This document shows positions 53,979-63,949 of a stretch of 64,000 nt of DNA, piece after piece. The DNA lies in NCBI GenBank assembly GCA_963558185.1, contig CAUWFE010000001.1:1-64000 (forward strand), written 5' to 3'. Position 1 is the stretch's first letter. Each line of letters opens with the position of its first letter. Below the pieces are notes generated by a model. It did not search any database. It was not told where the DNA came from and was given only the letters and a program-made list of their open reading frames with translations. This stretch comes from UMGS1663 sp963558185. GTDB lineage: Bacteria; Bacillota; Clostridia; TANB77; CAG-508. The translations under genes were made by a program, and so were the position numbers.

Positions 53979-55115
53979 ATGATAAATATGTCAGTAATAC
54001 ACATAAAAGATATAATAAAAAATCTAGTAAAATTTGTAATATTAATAGGAAGTATTGCATTTATTACTAGATTCTTTTTAGGTTATTTTGAAGACAAAAA
54101 AGAAATAAAATTAAGTAGTATTTTAGAAGAAATAGATTTATTAGAATTTTTAGATAGCTCAATACCAGGAATGAAAGAAATGAAACAAGAAGAAGAAAAA
54201 AACATAAATCCAATTACCATTCCATTAGACATGGAAATAAAAATGGCACATAGTATGACAAGTAGAGGACAAGATACAAGAAAAGAAACAGAAAATCAAG
54301 AAAATTGTCAAAATATAGTACAAGGAAATATGCAAAATGAAAATCAAAATGAAATTCAAAAAGCTGAAACAGGCCTTACTACACAAGTTCAAACTACAAA
54401 TGTTCCGGACAAATTTACAGATAATTATAATGGAGTGCAAATCAAAAATGGTACATCATATCAATTAACACAAGAAATGTTAACACCTGATGTAACAGTA
54501 AATAAAGAAAATATTATGATATTTCATACACATACTTGTGAAAGCTATACACCAAGTGTAGGTTTTGAATATCAACAAACAGGAACATATAGAACTACAG
54601 ACTATAATTTTAATGTAGCAAGAGTTGGAACAGAATTAGAAAATCAACTATTAAGTTATGGATTTAATGTAATACATGACAAAACATATCATGATTATCC
54701 TGCATATAATGGCTCTTATGACCGTTCATTGAAAACAGTACAAAATTTATTAACAACAAATGCAAATACAGATATAGTAATAGATATACATAGAGATGCA
54801 ATTGGAGATTATACCTATGCACCAAAAGTACAAATAGGAGAAGACATGGCAGCTCAACTAATGTTTGTAATAGGAACAGATGGAGGAGGAAAACACGATA
54901 ATTGGTTACAAAATTTAAAATTTGCAGTAAAAGTTCAAGAAAAAGCAAATGAAATGTATTCAGGTTTGTTTAAATCTATTGTGCTTCGTAATTCAAGATA
55001 TAATCAACATTTAGCAAAAGCAGCGTGTATAATAGAAGTTGGAGCAACAGGAAACACCATGGAAGAATGTTTAAATAGCATGAAATACTTAGCAAAAGTA
55101 TTAAGTGAGATATAA
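53979..55115 (+). CDS. spoIIP: Stage II sporulation protein P
   Basis: An amidase/endopeptidase that thins septal peptidoglycan for engulfment with SpoIID. One N-terminal membrane helix (about 17-34), a Gln/Asn-rich linker (about 90-130), then the amidase-like domain with zinc residues in IFHTHTCESY (about 182-191) and DIHRDAIG, and the catalytic region IIEVGATGNTMEEC. 378 residues, normal. AGGAAAGGA precedes the ATG. SpoIID and SpoIIM are not in the window. Confidence 0.95.
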   Translation: MINMSVIHIKDIIKNLVKFVILIGSIAFITRFFLGYFEDKKEIKLSSILEEIDLLEFLDSSIPGMKEMKQEEEKNINPITIPLDMEIKMAHSMTSRGQDTRKETENQENCQNIVQGNMQNENQNEIQKAETGLTTQVQTTNVPDKFTDNYNGVQIKNGTSYQLTQEMLTPDVTVNKENIMIFHTHTCESYTPSVGFEYQQTGTYRTTDYNFNVARVGTELENQLLSYGFNVIHDKTYHDYPAYNGSYDRSLKTVQNLLTTNANTDIVIDIHRDAIGDYTYAPKVQIGEDMAAQLMFVIGTDGGGKHDNWLQNLKFAVKVQEKANEMYSGLFKSIVLRNSRYNQHLAKAACIIEVGATGNTMEECLNSMKYLAKVLSEI

Positions 55116-55172
55116 ATGAACTTTAGAAATGTTCTTTGAAGTTCAAAAATGAATTTAAATAAGCAAATTATA

Positions 55173-55200
55173 TTGTAAAAATCAAAAAAATTGGTATAAT
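55173..55200 (+). promoter_or_regulatory. Promoter ending at the family 2 element
   Basis: TTGTAA (55173-55178), 16 bp, TATAAT (55195-55200). The next bases form the left flank of the mobile element, so the element would lie in the 5' leader of fprA. Confidence 0.6.
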
Positions 55201-55207
55201 ATATGTG

Positions 55208-55453
55208 GCTACTGTTTAGTGTAAATTAACTTTAAAGAATGCTTTGCAATATAAGCTTTGAATGAAATGACGATTGTGCATGGAGAAATTTTAAAAATTC
55301 TTTGCGATTTTATGGAAAGAGTTCACTTTAGTGGAAGGGTGCCATAAAATAAATTAGAATTTCTTAAATTTCGTAATAATCTTAAGTAATGTAATGAAAA
55401 GATTATATTGCAAAGCATTCTACTAAAATTACTATAAACCATTAAGTAGTAAC
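55208..55453 (+). mobile_element. MITE-like element, family 2, copy a
   Basis: About 246 bp, from GCTAC (55208) to GTAAC (55449-55453). Inner inverted ends AGAATGCTTTGCAATATAA and its complement near 55404-55422 pair well. The core hairpin TTTATGG (55309-55315) with CCATAAA (55342-55348) encloses TTCACTTTAGTGGAAGGG, identical in the copy at 59271-59521, which is inverted relative to this one. Flanks TATATGTG and TACATGAA match at 5 of 8 bases, a possible decayed duplication. It occupies most of the gap between spoIIP and fprA. Confidence 0.8.
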
Positions 55454-55484
55454 TACATGAATAATTGAAAGGAATGAATATATT

Positions 55485-56669
55485 ATGCCAAAACAAATAA
55501 ATGAATATGTAACTTGGGTAGGAAAAATAGATTGGGAATTAAAAAAATTCCATGGAGATGAATTTTCAACAGTAAAAGGTTCTTCATATAATAGTTATTT
55601 AATTAGAGATGAAAAAACAGTATTAATAGATACAGTTTGGCTTCCATATGATAAAGAGTTTGTAGAAAATTTGAAAAAGGAAATTGACTTAAAAAAGATA
55701 GATTATATAATTATAAATCATGGTGAGGTAGACCATAGTGGAGCATTAGTAGAGTTAATGAAAGAAATTCCTAATACACCAATATATTGTACATCAAATG
55801 CAGTAAAATCTATAAAAGGCCAATATCATAAAGAATGGAACTTTATTCCTGTAAAAACAGGAGATACATTAAATATTGGAAAACATACATTAACATTTAT
55901 TGAAGCACCAATGCTACATTGGCCAGATACTATGTTCACATATATGGATAAAGAAAATATATTATTTAGTAATGATGTATTTGGACAGCATTATGCAACT
56001 GAAAGTTTGTATGCAGATAAAGTAGATAAAGAAGAACTATATAAAGAAGCAATTAAATATTATGCTAATATTGTAGCTCCATTTGGAATGTTTGTAACTA
56101 AAAAAATAAATGAAATTATAAAAATGAATATTCAAATTGATATGATATGTACAAGCCATGGTGTAATTTGGAGAGAAAATCCAATGCAAATAGTAGAAAA
56201 ATATTTAGAGTGGGCAAATTCATATAAAGAAAATCAAATTACAATTATATATGATACAATGTGGAATAATACTAGAAAAATGGCAGAAAGCATAGCAAAA
56301 GGAATATATAATCAAGATAAAGAAGTTACTATAAAATTAATGAACACAGCAAAAGAAGATAAAACAGATGTGCTAACAGAAGTATTCAAATCAAAAACAA
56401 TACTAGTAGGTTCATCAACAGTTAATAATGGATATTTATTTTCAATAGCTGGAATATTAGAATTAATAAAAGGAACAAAATTAAAAAATAAAAAAGCATC
56501 AGCATTTGGAAGTTATGGCTGGAGTGGAGAAGCAACAAAACAAATTACAGAAGAACTACAAAAATGTGGATTTGAAATAATAAATGATGGAATCAAATGT
56601 AATTGGACTCCAGACGAAGAAACACTTGAAAAATGCGTAGAATTTGGAAAACAAGTTGCAAAAGCTTAG
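55485..56669 (+). CDS. fprA: FprA-type flavodiiron protein
   Basis: It reduces O2 (or NO) to water with electrons from rubredoxin or NADH, protecting anaerobes. N-terminal metallo-beta-lactamase domain with the di-iron ligands HxExDH in INHGEVDHSGAL (about 78-89), then LHWPDTMFTY and DVFGQHYAT. C-terminal flavodoxin domain (about 255-394) begins TIIYDTMWNNTRKMAE. 394 residues, no rubredoxin extension. It lies in its own unit behind a promoter interrupted by a mobile element. Confidence 0.95.
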   Translation: MPKQINEYVTWVGKIDWELKKFHGDEFSTVKGSSYNSYLIRDEKTVLIDTVWLPYDKEFVENLKKEIDLKKIDYIIINHGEVDHSGALVELMKEIPNTPIYCTSNAVKSIKGQYHKEWNFIPVKTGDTLNIGKHTLTFIEAPMLHWPDTMFTYMDKENILFSNDVFGQHYATESLYADKVDKEELYKEAIKYYANIVAPFGMFVTKKINEIIKMNIQIDMICTSHGVIWRENPMQIVEKYLEWANSYKENQITIIYDTMWNNTRKMAESIAKGIYNQDKEVTIKLMNTAKEDKTDVLTEVFKSKTILVGSSTVNNGYLFSIAGILELIKGTKLKNKKASAFGSYGWSGEATKQITEELQKCGFEIINDGIKCNWTPDEETLEKCVEFGKQVAKA

Positions 56670-56684
56670 ACATTTTGATATAAT
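56656..56684 (+). promoter_or_regulatory. Promoter of gltX
   Basis: TTGCAA (56656-56661), 17 bp, TATAAT (56679-56684). The -35 is in the last codons of fprA. Confidence 0.7.
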
Positions 56685-56716
56685 AATGAAACAATTAAAA
56701 GAGAGGGGAGAAAAAT

Positions 56717-58372
56717 ATGGATTATAAAGATTTAGCAAATATAATATTTCCTAATGCAAAGGATATTTCTTATTATGAAGAAAAATATAAAACAAGAGAT
56801 TTAAAAGAAGGAGCAATAGTAACAAGATTTGCACCAAGCCCAACTGGATTTGTACATTTAGGTTCTCTTTATCAAGTAGTTATAGCAAAAAAATTAGCAA
56901 AACAAACACAAGGTGTTATGTTCTTAAGAATAGAAGATACAGACCAAAAAAGAGAAGTTGAAAATGGTGTAATAGGAATTATTAATTCATTAAAAGATTT
57001 TAATTTATCAGCAGATGAAGGAATGATAGACGAACAAAATGAAATAGGAGAATATGGACCATATAAACAATCTTTAAGAAAAGACATATATCAAGCATAT
57101 GCAAAATATTTAATAGCACAAGGAAAAGCATATCCATGTTTTTGCAAAGCAGAAGAATTAGATGAAATGAGACAAAAACAAGAAAATGCTAAAGTAAGAC
57201 CAGGTTATTATGGTGTATGGGCAAAATGTAGAAATTTAAGTGTAGAAGAATCTATACAAAAAATAAAAAATGGGGAAAAATGCATTATTCGTTTAAAATC
57301 ACCAGGAAGAGAAGATAGAAAAATAAAACATCATGATTTAATAAAAGGAAATGTAGATTTTCCAGAAAATGATCAAGATGCAGTTATTATAAAAGGAGAT
57401 GGACTACCAACATATCATTTTGCACATGCTGTAGATGATCATTTAATGGGAACTACACATGTTATTCGTGGAGATGAGTGGCTTTCTTCAATTCCTCTAC
57501 ATTTACAATTATTTCAAACATTAGGATTTAAAACACCAAAATATGCACATATTTCTCCAATAATGAAAGAAGATAATGGAGGAAAGAGAAAATTAAGTAA
57601 ACGTAAAGATCCAGAAGCTTCAGTTAGCTATTATGTTGAAGAAGGTATACCAAAAGAAGCAGTTATAGAATACCTATTAAATATTGCAAATTCTAATTTT
57701 GAAAGTTGGAGAAAAGCAAATCCTAATGCAAGTTTAGATGAGTTTGAATTAAAAATTGAAAAAATGAGTGTTAGTGGAGCCTTATTTGATATAATTAAAA
57801 TCTTGGATATATCTAAAACTGTAATTTCTAAATATACAGCAGAGCAAATATATGATGGTGCAACAGAATGGGCAAAAGTATATGATAAAGAGCTTTTTGA
57901 ATTATTGCAAGATAAAGAATATGCATTAAAAGTATTTGGAATAGAAAGAGGAAATGCAAAACCAAGAAAAGATATTTCTAAATGGTCAGATGTACGCCAT
58001 AATATTTCATATATGTATGATTCTGAATTTGATTCTAAAAAAGAAGAATATGAGTATCAAAAAATAACAGAAAAAGAAGAAATTTCTAAAATTTTAACTA
58101 CATATATGGAAAAATACTATAATGAAAATGATGATAAACAAATGTGGTTTGAAAAAATAAAATGCCTAGCAGAAGAATTAGGTTATGCAAGAGAAGTAAA
58201 AGAATGGAAAAAATCTCCTGAAAGTTGGCCAAAAGGTCATGTTGGAGATATTAGCACAGTTTTAAGAGTTGCACTAACAAGAAGAAGCAACACACCAGAT
58301 TTATATGAAATAATGCAAGTATTAGGAAAAGAAAGAATACAAAAAAGATATCAAATAGCTATTAACCAATAA
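56717..58372 (+). CDS. gltX: Glutamyl-tRNA synthetase
   Basis: Class I synthetase: RFAPSPTGFVHLGSL (HIGH-type), FLRIEDTDQKRE, GDGLPTYHFAHAVDDHLMGTTHVIRGDEW, and the KLSKR loop in KRKLSKRKDPEA. An N-terminal extension of about 30 residues before the HIGH region and a total of 551 residues fit a clostridial subgroup. Whether it also charges tRNA-Gln (no gatCAB seen here) is open. AGGGGAG precedes the ATG. Confidence 0.95.
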   Translation: MDYKDLANIIFPNAKDISYYEEKYKTRDLKEGAIVTRFAPSPTGFVHLGSLYQVVIAKKLAKQTQGVMFLRIEDTDQKREVENGVIGIINSLKDFNLSADEGMIDEQNEIGEYGPYKQSLRKDIYQAYAKYLIAQGKAYPCFCKAEELDEMRQKQENAKVRPGYYGVWAKCRNLSVEESIQKIKNGEKCIIRLKSPGREDRKIKHHDLIKGNVDFPENDQDAVIIKGDGLPTYHFAHAVDDHLMGTTHVIRGDEWLSSIPLHLQLFQTLGFKTPKYAHISPIMKEDNGGKRKLSKRKDPEASVSYYVEEGIPKEAVIEYLLNIANSNFESWRKANPNASLDEFELKIEKMSVSGALFDIIKILDISKTVISKYTAEQIYDGATEWAKVYDKELFELLQDKEYALKVFGIERGNAKPRKDISKWSDVRHNISYMYDSEFDSKKEEYEYQKITEKEEISKILTTYMEKYYNENDDKQMWFEKIKCLAEELGYAREVKEWKKSPESWPKGHVGDISTVLRVALTRRSNTPDLYEIMQVLGKERIQKRYQIAINQ

Positions 58373-58384
58373 GGAGGAGATAGT

Positions 58385-58609
58385 GTGGAATATCAAATAG
58401 GGGATATAGTAAGAACTAAAAAAGTACATCCTTGTGGAAGTAAACTTTGGGAAATTACTAGAATAGGAGTAGACTTTAAATTAAAGTGTGTTAGATGTGA
58501 CCATATAATAACTTTAGAAAGACAAAAAGCATTAAAAATAATTACTAAAAAAGTAGATAGACAAGACAAAGAATATATAAAAGAAATGAACTTTAGGGAA
58601 ATTCCTTAA
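58385..58609 (+). CDS. DUF951 family protein
   Basis: A 74-residue protein with YQIGDIVRTKKVHPCGSKLWEI and KCVRCDHIITLERQKALK; three Cys could bind a metal or nucleic acid. This matches the small DUF951 family of Firmicutes, of unknown role, often near translation or chromosome-partition genes. It starts with GTG after GGAGGAGA, 12 nt past gltX, so co-transcribed. Confidence 0.88.
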   Translation: MEYQIGDIVRTKKVHPCGSKLWEITRIGVDFKLKCVRCDHIITLERQKALKIITKKVDRQDKEYIKEMNFREIP

Positions 58610-58620
58610 AGTTCATTTTT
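58584..58620. terminator. Bidirectional terminator between the DUF951 gene and engB
   Basis: AAATGAACTTTA (58584-58595) pairs with TAAAGTTCATTT (58607-58618), then TT. The left arm is within the last codons of the DUF951 gene, and the A-rich left side serves engB on the other strand. Confidence 0.75.
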
Positions 58621-58623
58621 AGA

Positions 58624-59205
58624 TTATATATATTTCTCAATTTCATTCCATACATTTTCAGTGTATATTTTTCTTTCAGAAGAAAATGGAAGAAAAGCAA
58701 AATCTTTTAAAGGATTTAAAATTTCTTGTAATAAACTTACTTGTGCATCAACTTTTGTAACAGCTAATTTATCAGCTTTATTTGCAATAATAATGCATGG
58801 TTTGTTACAATTAACAATATAATTGTACATTAATTTATCATTAGCAGTAGGTTCATGACGAATATCTATTAAAAATACAATTAATGAAATATCATCACTT
58901 TTTTGCAAATATTGTTCAATAAAACTACCAACCTTGACTTGTTCTGTTTTTGACATTTTACTATAACCATACCCAGGTAAATCTACAAAATAAAAAAGAT
59001 TATCCATATTATAAAAATTAATTTGTCTTGTTTTACCAGGTTCACTACTTGTACGAGCAAGCTTTTTTCTATTTATTAATGTGTTGATAAAAGAAGATTT
59101 ACCAACATTAGATTTGCCAACTAATACAACTTGTGGCAAATTATCCTGAGGATATTGCTTTGGTGAAACAGCAGATATAGTAAACTTAGGATTTTTAATC
59201 AACAT
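58624..59205 (-). CDS. engB: Ribosome biogenesis GTPase EngB/YsxC
   Basis: An essential GTPase for 50S assembly. G1 VGKSNVGKSSF, G2 region SSEPGKTRQINFY, G3 DLPGYGYSK, G4 ANKADKLA. With the ATG at 59205 (AAAGGA upstream) it has 193 residues, the normal length; the ATG at 59226 would overlap that site. lonA, its usual neighbour, is absent. Confidence 0.95.
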   Translation of the reverse strand: MLIKNPKFTISAVSPKQYPQDNLPQVVLVGKSNVGKSSFINTLINRKKLARTSSEPGKTRQINFYNMDNLFYFVDLPGYGYSKMSKTEQVKVGSFIEQYLQKSDDISLIVFLIDIRHEPTANDKLMYNYIVNCNKPCIIIANKADKLAVTKVDAQVSLLQEILNPLKDFAFLPFSSERKIYTENVWNEIEKYI

Positions 59206-59270
59206 AAGTATAATTTCCTTTCTCATATAAATTTATAATATTGTAACATATAAAATGTAAATATTCAAAT

Positions 59271-59521
59271 GTTACTTAATAATGGTTTCTTTAAATTAAT
59301 ACAAGGAATGCCTTGAAATATAAACTTTTCATTACATTTCTTAGTTTTATAACGAAATTTAAGAAATTCTAATTTATTTTATGGCACCCTTCCACTAAAG
59401 TGAACTGTTTCCATAAAATTACACAGAATTTCTAAAATTTCTCCATAAATATTCGTCATTTCATTCAAAGCTTATATTTCAAGGCATTCTAGCAAAAAAT
59501 AAAAAACATTATCAAAGTAAC
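59271..59521 (-). mobile_element. MITE-like element, family 2, copy b (inverted)
   Basis: A 251-bp element from GTTAC (59271-59275) to GTAAC (59517-59521), flanked on both sides by exact ATTCAAAT (59263-59270 and 59522-59529), an 8-bp target duplication. On the minus strand it reads like 55208-55453, with the conserved core TTTATGG/CCATAAA (59378-59384 and 59411-59417). No coding capacity. It fills most of the gap between engB and the phosphorylase gene. Confidence 0.9.
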
Positions 59522-59543
59522 ATTCAAATTTTTTAAAAAACAT

Positions 59544-59572
59544 TTGACAAATTTAAAAAGTTAATAGATAAT
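59544..59572 (+). promoter_or_regulatory. Promoter of the glucan phosphorylase gene
   Basis: TTGACA (59544-59549), 17 bp, GATAAT (59567-59572), 15 bp right of the mobile element's target duplication. Confidence 0.65.
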
Positions 59573-59618
59573 ATATGTTGAGAAAACAAAAGTAACAAAA
59601 TTACTAAGGAGGAGAAAA

Positions 59619-62204
59619 ATGTTTATATTTAATAAAATAACAGTAAAGCCACAATTACCAAAAAGAATTAATAGGTTAGAAGAAATTGCAAATAATGTAT
59701 GGTGGTCTTGGAATACAGAATTTTTAAGATTATTTAAACAAATAGATAGAGACCTATGGGAAAAACAAGAGAAAAATCCAGTAAAATTTTTAAAATTAGT
59801 TTCACAAGAACAATTAGAAAAAGCAGCTAACAACAACGAATTTTTAAGGCAATATGATAAAATAGTAGATAATTTTGATGGATACATGAACAGTAAAAAT
59901 ACATGGTTTTCAAGAAATTATCCAGATAACAAAAATGACTTAATAGCATATTTTTCAGCAGAATATGGTTTAGATCAAATATTACCAATTTACTCAGGTG
60001 GATTAGGAATATTATCAGGAGATCACCTAAAAACTGCAAGTGATTTAGGTTTGCCATTAGTAGGAATTGGATTATTATATAAAAATGGATACTTTAATCA
60101 AAAAATAGATGGACATGGAAATCAACAAACAGAATATCATAGCATAGATATTTCTTCATTACCAATTTCTCAAGTAAAAGATAAAGATGGAAATGATTTA
60201 ATTATATATGTAAAATTTCCAAAGAGAAGATTATATTTAAAAGTATGGCAAATTCATGTTGGAAGAATTAATTTATACTTATTTGATTCAGATATAGAAG
60301 AAAATAGCGAAGAATATCGTAATGTTACAACTACACTATATGGTGGAGACCAAGAGATGAGAATACAACAAGAAATAGTGCTTGGAATGGCAGGAGTAAG
60401 CTTATTAAGAGAACTTGGATTAAAACCAGTAGTATATCATATGAATGAAGGGCATTCATCTTTTCTAACTATAGAATTAATAAAAAATGTAATGAAAGAT
60501 AAAGAAGTTTCATTTAAAGTAGCAAAAGATATTGTTTCATCACAAACAGTATTTACAACACATACACCAGTACCAGCAGGAAATGACATTTTCCCTGTTG
60601 ACCTAGTAGAAAAATATTTCAAAGATTATTGGAATAGATTAGGAATTACAAGAGAAGAATTTTTAGAATTAGGAATGAACCCAAATCATACTGATACAGA
60701 CGGATTTAATATGGGAATATTAGCACTAAAAATTGCAGGAAAGAAAAATGGAGTAAGCAAACTACATGGAGAAGTTTCAAGTGAATTATTTGCTAATATA
60801 TGGCCAAATATTGCACCAGATGAATCACCTATTACATATGTAACAAATGGAATTCATACTTGTTCATGGCTTGCCTCTGATATAAAAGCTTTATATAATG
60901 AATATCTAACACCATATTGGCAAGATAGCATATATAAAGATGAAACATGGAAGCGAATTAATGACATTCCAGATGAAAAATTATGGAAAGAGCATTGTGT
61001 AAGAAAAGAAAAATTATTAGAATTTGTAAAACAAAGCACAATACAAAGATTAAGAAGATGTAATTATAAATATGAAGAAATAAATGAAATTGTATCAGCT
61101 TTAGACCCAAATGCATTAACAATTGGATTTGCAAGAAGATTTGCAACATATAAAAGAGGAACAATATTATTTAGAGATTTAGAAAGAATTACACAAATAA
61201 TGAGTGACAGCAAAAGACCTGTACAAATAATAATTGCAGGAAAAGCACACCCAATAGACCAAGAAGGACAAAATTTAATAAGATATATCCACGAACTATC
61301 ATTAAAACCACAATTTAAAGGAAAAATATTCTTATTAGAAAATTATAACATCGCAATGTCAAGATACTTAATTAGTGGTGTAGATGTATGGCTTAATACA
61401 CCAAGAAGACCAATGGAAGCATCAGGAACAAGTGGACAAAAAGCATCTGTAAACGGAGTAATTAATTTTAGTATTTTAGATGGTTGGTGGGCAGAAGGAT
61501 ATAATCAAGAAAATGGTTGGGCAATAGGAACAAATAAAGAATATAGTAATTATGATGAACAAGACGAAGCAGATAGTCAAAGCATTTATGACACACTAGA
61601 AAATAAAATAATACCAACATATTATAACAAAGACAATAATGGAATTTCTAAAGAATGGTTACGCATAATGAAAAATTCAATTATAACTACAGGTGGAAGA
61701 TTTAGTACACAAAGAATGTTAGTAGATTATATTCAACAATTATATATGCCACTTGCGCAAAACCATAAACAATACTACACAAGCTTAGAAAAGGTAACAG
61801 AATTAGAATCTTGGAAACAGCAAATATATAGAAATTGGCCAAATGTAAAAGTATATAATATAGAACAACCAAGCAAAGATGAAAATGTTACAGTAGATGC
61901 AGGAAATACTATGAAAGTAAAATGTAAAGTAAAAATTCCAGGATTAATGCCAGAAGATATAAAAGTGCAAGTATATTTTGGTAGAGTAAATGAAAAAGGT
62001 ATAATGGAAAAAATATCTGTAACACCAATGGAAAGGGTAAAGCCAGATTCACAATATGAAACAGATATAGATGAATTTATATATGAAGCAGATTTAGAAT
62101 TTAAAACTGGTGGAGAATATGGTTATACATTTAGAGTAATGCCAAAAAATAACATGATATTAGATAGTGAAAATTTAGACTTAATAAGATGGGTAGAAGA
62201 TTAA
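59619..62204 (+). CDS. glgP: Alpha-glucan phosphorylase (GT35, short-type)
   Basis: It phosphorolyses glycogen or maltodextrin to glucose-1-phosphate with PLP. An N-terminal DUF3417-like region (about 1-110: RINRLEEIANNVWWSWN, DLIAYFSAEYGL) then the catalytic domain (YSGGLGILSGDHLKTASDLG, EGHSSF, HTPVPAGNDIF, RFATYKRG, IAGKAHP). The PLP Lys region is PMEASGTSGQKASVNG, as in archaeal/Thermotoga-type enzymes. A C-terminal beta domain (from about 745) follows. 861 residues. It stands alone, without other glycogen genes. Confidence 0.93.
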   Translation: MFIFNKITVKPQLPKRINRLEEIANNVWWSWNTEFLRLFKQIDRDLWEKQEKNPVKFLKLVSQEQLEKAANNNEFLRQYDKIVDNFDGYMNSKNTWFSRNYPDNKNDLIAYFSAEYGLDQILPIYSGGLGILSGDHLKTASDLGLPLVGIGLLYKNGYFNQKIDGHGNQQTEYHSIDISSLPISQVKDKDGNDLIIYVKFPKRRLYLKVWQIHVGRINLYLFDSDIEENSEEYRNVTTTLYGGDQEMRIQQEIVLGMAGVSLLRELGLKPVVYHMNEGHSSFLTIELIKNVMKDKEVSFKVAKDIVSSQTVFTTHTPVPAGNDIFPVDLVEKYFKDYWNRLGITREEFLELGMNPNHTDTDGFNMGILALKIAGKKNGVSKLHGEVSSELFANIWPNIAPDESPITYVTNGIHTCSWLASDIKALYNEYLTPYWQDSIYKDETWKRINDIPDEKLWKEHCVRKEKLLEFVKQSTIQRLRRCNYKYEEINEIVSALDPNALTIGFARRFATYKRGTILFRDLERITQIMSDSKRPVQIIIAGKAHPIDQEGQNLIRYIHELSLKPQFKGKIFLLENYNIAMSRYLISGVDVWLNTPRRPMEASGTSGQKASVNGVINFSILDGWWAEGYNQENGWAIGTNKEYSNYDEQDEADSQSIYDTLENKIIPTYYNKDNNGISKEWLRIMKNSIITTGGRFSTQRMLVDYIQQLYMPLAQNHKQYYTSLEKVTELESWKQQIYRNWPNVKVYNIEQPSKDENVTVDAGNTMKVKCKVKIPGLMPEDIKVQVYFGRVNEKGIMEKISVTPMERVKPDSQYETDIDEFIYEADLEFKTGGEYGYTFRVMPKNNMILDSENLDLIRWVED

Positions 62205-62277
62205 AAGATTAGATTCGCTACATATGTAATTCAATTTGCCAATATGCACAAAATAAGCTAATTTAATAATAGTATAG

Positions 62278-62320
62278 AAAAACATGGAAATTGTATAAAA
62301 ACAAATCCATGTTTTTAAAA
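62278..62320 (+). terminator. Terminator after glgP
   Basis: AAAAACATGGA (62278-62288) pairs with TCCATGTTTTT (62306-62316), ending in a T run. Confidence 0.85.
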
Positions 62321-62420
62321 TTTGATTTAAAATAAATAGTCATATTTTTGTACTTCTTTAATATATATTAATAAAGTTTAACAGACAAACAGTAATTTTT
62401 TGAAGGAGGTATATATTTTA

Positions 62421-63902
62421 ATGGAGGAGAACTTACAATTATATGAAGATATAGCTAAACGTACACAAGGAGACATCTATGTAGGAGTTGTAGGGCCTGT
62501 ACGTACTGGGAAATCAACATTTATAAAAAGATTTATGGACTTATTAGTTATTCCAAATATCGAAAATGAATATAAAAGAGAAAGAGCATTAGATGAACTA
62601 CCACAAAGTGCATCAGGAAGAACAATTATGACTACAGAACCAAAATTTATTCCGAATGAAGCAGTAGAAATAACAGTTGGAAACAATTTAAAATTAAAAA
62701 CAAGATTAGTCGACTGTGTAGGATATCTGGTAAATAATGCAATTGGATATTTAGAAGATGATATGCCAAGAATGGTAAAAACACCATGGAGTGAAGAAGA
62801 AATACCTTTTGAACAAGCCGCAGAGATGGGAACAAAAAAAGTAATTGAAGAGCATTCTACAATAGGAATATTAATTACAACAGATGGAAGCATTACAGAT
62901 ATTCCAAGAGAAGATTATGTAGAAGCAGAAGAAAGAGTAGTAAGAGAGTTAAAAGCATTAAATAAACCTTTCATTATGTTATTAAATTCAGCAGATGCAC
63001 ATTCAGAAGAAACCATTTCATTAGCAAAAAGTTTAGAACAAAAATATGAAATATCTGTATTGCCAACTGACTGTTCTTCTCTAAATATAGAAGATATTAA
63101 CGAAATTTTTGGAAAAATTTTATACGAATTCCCAATAGAAAGAATGAACATTAATTTTCCTCGTTGGACTAATGGATTAGAAGAAACTCATTGGCTAAAA
63201 CAAGAATTATATAAGGAAATAAAAGAAACATTTAAAAATATAAAATTATTAAAACAAGTAGATTCAGCAGTAACTAAAATTGAAAAAACAGAAATTATAC
63301 AAAGAACAAGAGTAGAAGAAATATTACTAGGTAGTGGCTTTGTAAATATTTCAATAGAACTAAAAGAAGAGCTATTTTATCAAATTTTAACTGAAATTTC
63401 AGGGGTAGAAATACATAATGAAGGCGATTTATTTTCTACAATTAGTGTACTTGCAAAAAGTAAGAAAGAATATGATAAAATTGCATATGCATTAGAAGAA
63501 GTAAAAGCAAAAGGATATGGAATTGTTACACCTTCTATGGATGAATTAATATTAGATGAACCAGAAATGGTAAAACAAGGTTCAAGATTTGGTGTAAAAT
63601 TAAAAGCTAGAGCACCATCTATACATTTAATAAAAACAGAAGTAGAAACAGAAGTATCACCTATAGTTGGCAGTGAAAAACAGTCTGAGGAATTAGTAAA
63701 TTACTTATTATCAGAATTTGAAACAGACCCACAAAAAATATGGGAATCTAATATTTTTGGAAAGAGCTTACATGAATTAGTAAATGAAGGATTACAAAAT
63801 AAATTATCACGAATGCCAGAAGATGCACAAATGAAACTACAAGAAACATTAGAAAGAATAGTAAACGAAGGAAGTGGAGGATTAATTTGTATTATTTTAT
63901 AG
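62421..63902 (+). CDS. spoIVA: Stage IV sporulation protein A
   Basis: The ATPase that polymerises on the forespore outer membrane as base of the spore coat and is needed for cortex formation. The Walker A motif is VVGPVRTGKSTF (about 25-36); the N-terminal GTPase-like domain runs to about 240 with RLVDCVGY, TTDGSITDIPREDY and LLNSADAH. The middle and C-terminal domains are those of SpoIVA, ending GGLICIIL. 493 residues, normal. The ATG at 62421 after AAGGAGGT is preferred to a TTG at 62400. Confidence 0.97.
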   Translation: MEENLQLYEDIAKRTQGDIYVGVVGPVRTGKSTFIKRFMDLLVIPNIENEYKRERALDELPQSASGRTIMTTEPKFIPNEAVEITVGNNLKLKTRLVDCVGYLVNNAIGYLEDDMPRMVKTPWSEEEIPFEQAAEMGTKKVIEEHSTIGILITTDGSITDIPREDYVEAEERVVRELKALNKPFIMLLNSADAHSEETISLAKSLEQKYEISVLPTDCSSLNIEDINEIFGKILYEFPIERMNINFPRWTNGLEETHWLKQELYKEIKETFKNIKLLKQVDSAVTKIEKTEIIQRTRVEEILLGSGFVNISIELKEELFYQILTEISGVEIHNEGDLFSTISVLAKSKKEYDKIAYALEEVKAKGYGIVTPSMDELILDEPEMVKQGSRFGVKLKARAPSIHLIKTEVETEVSPIVGSEKQSEELVNYLLSEFETDPQKIWESNIFGKSLHELVNEGLQNKLSRMPEDAQMKLQETLERIVNEGSGGLICIIL

Positions 63903-63949
63903 TAATATAAGGTTACTTTAAAAGGTGAATTGTAAAATAAATGCAACTT

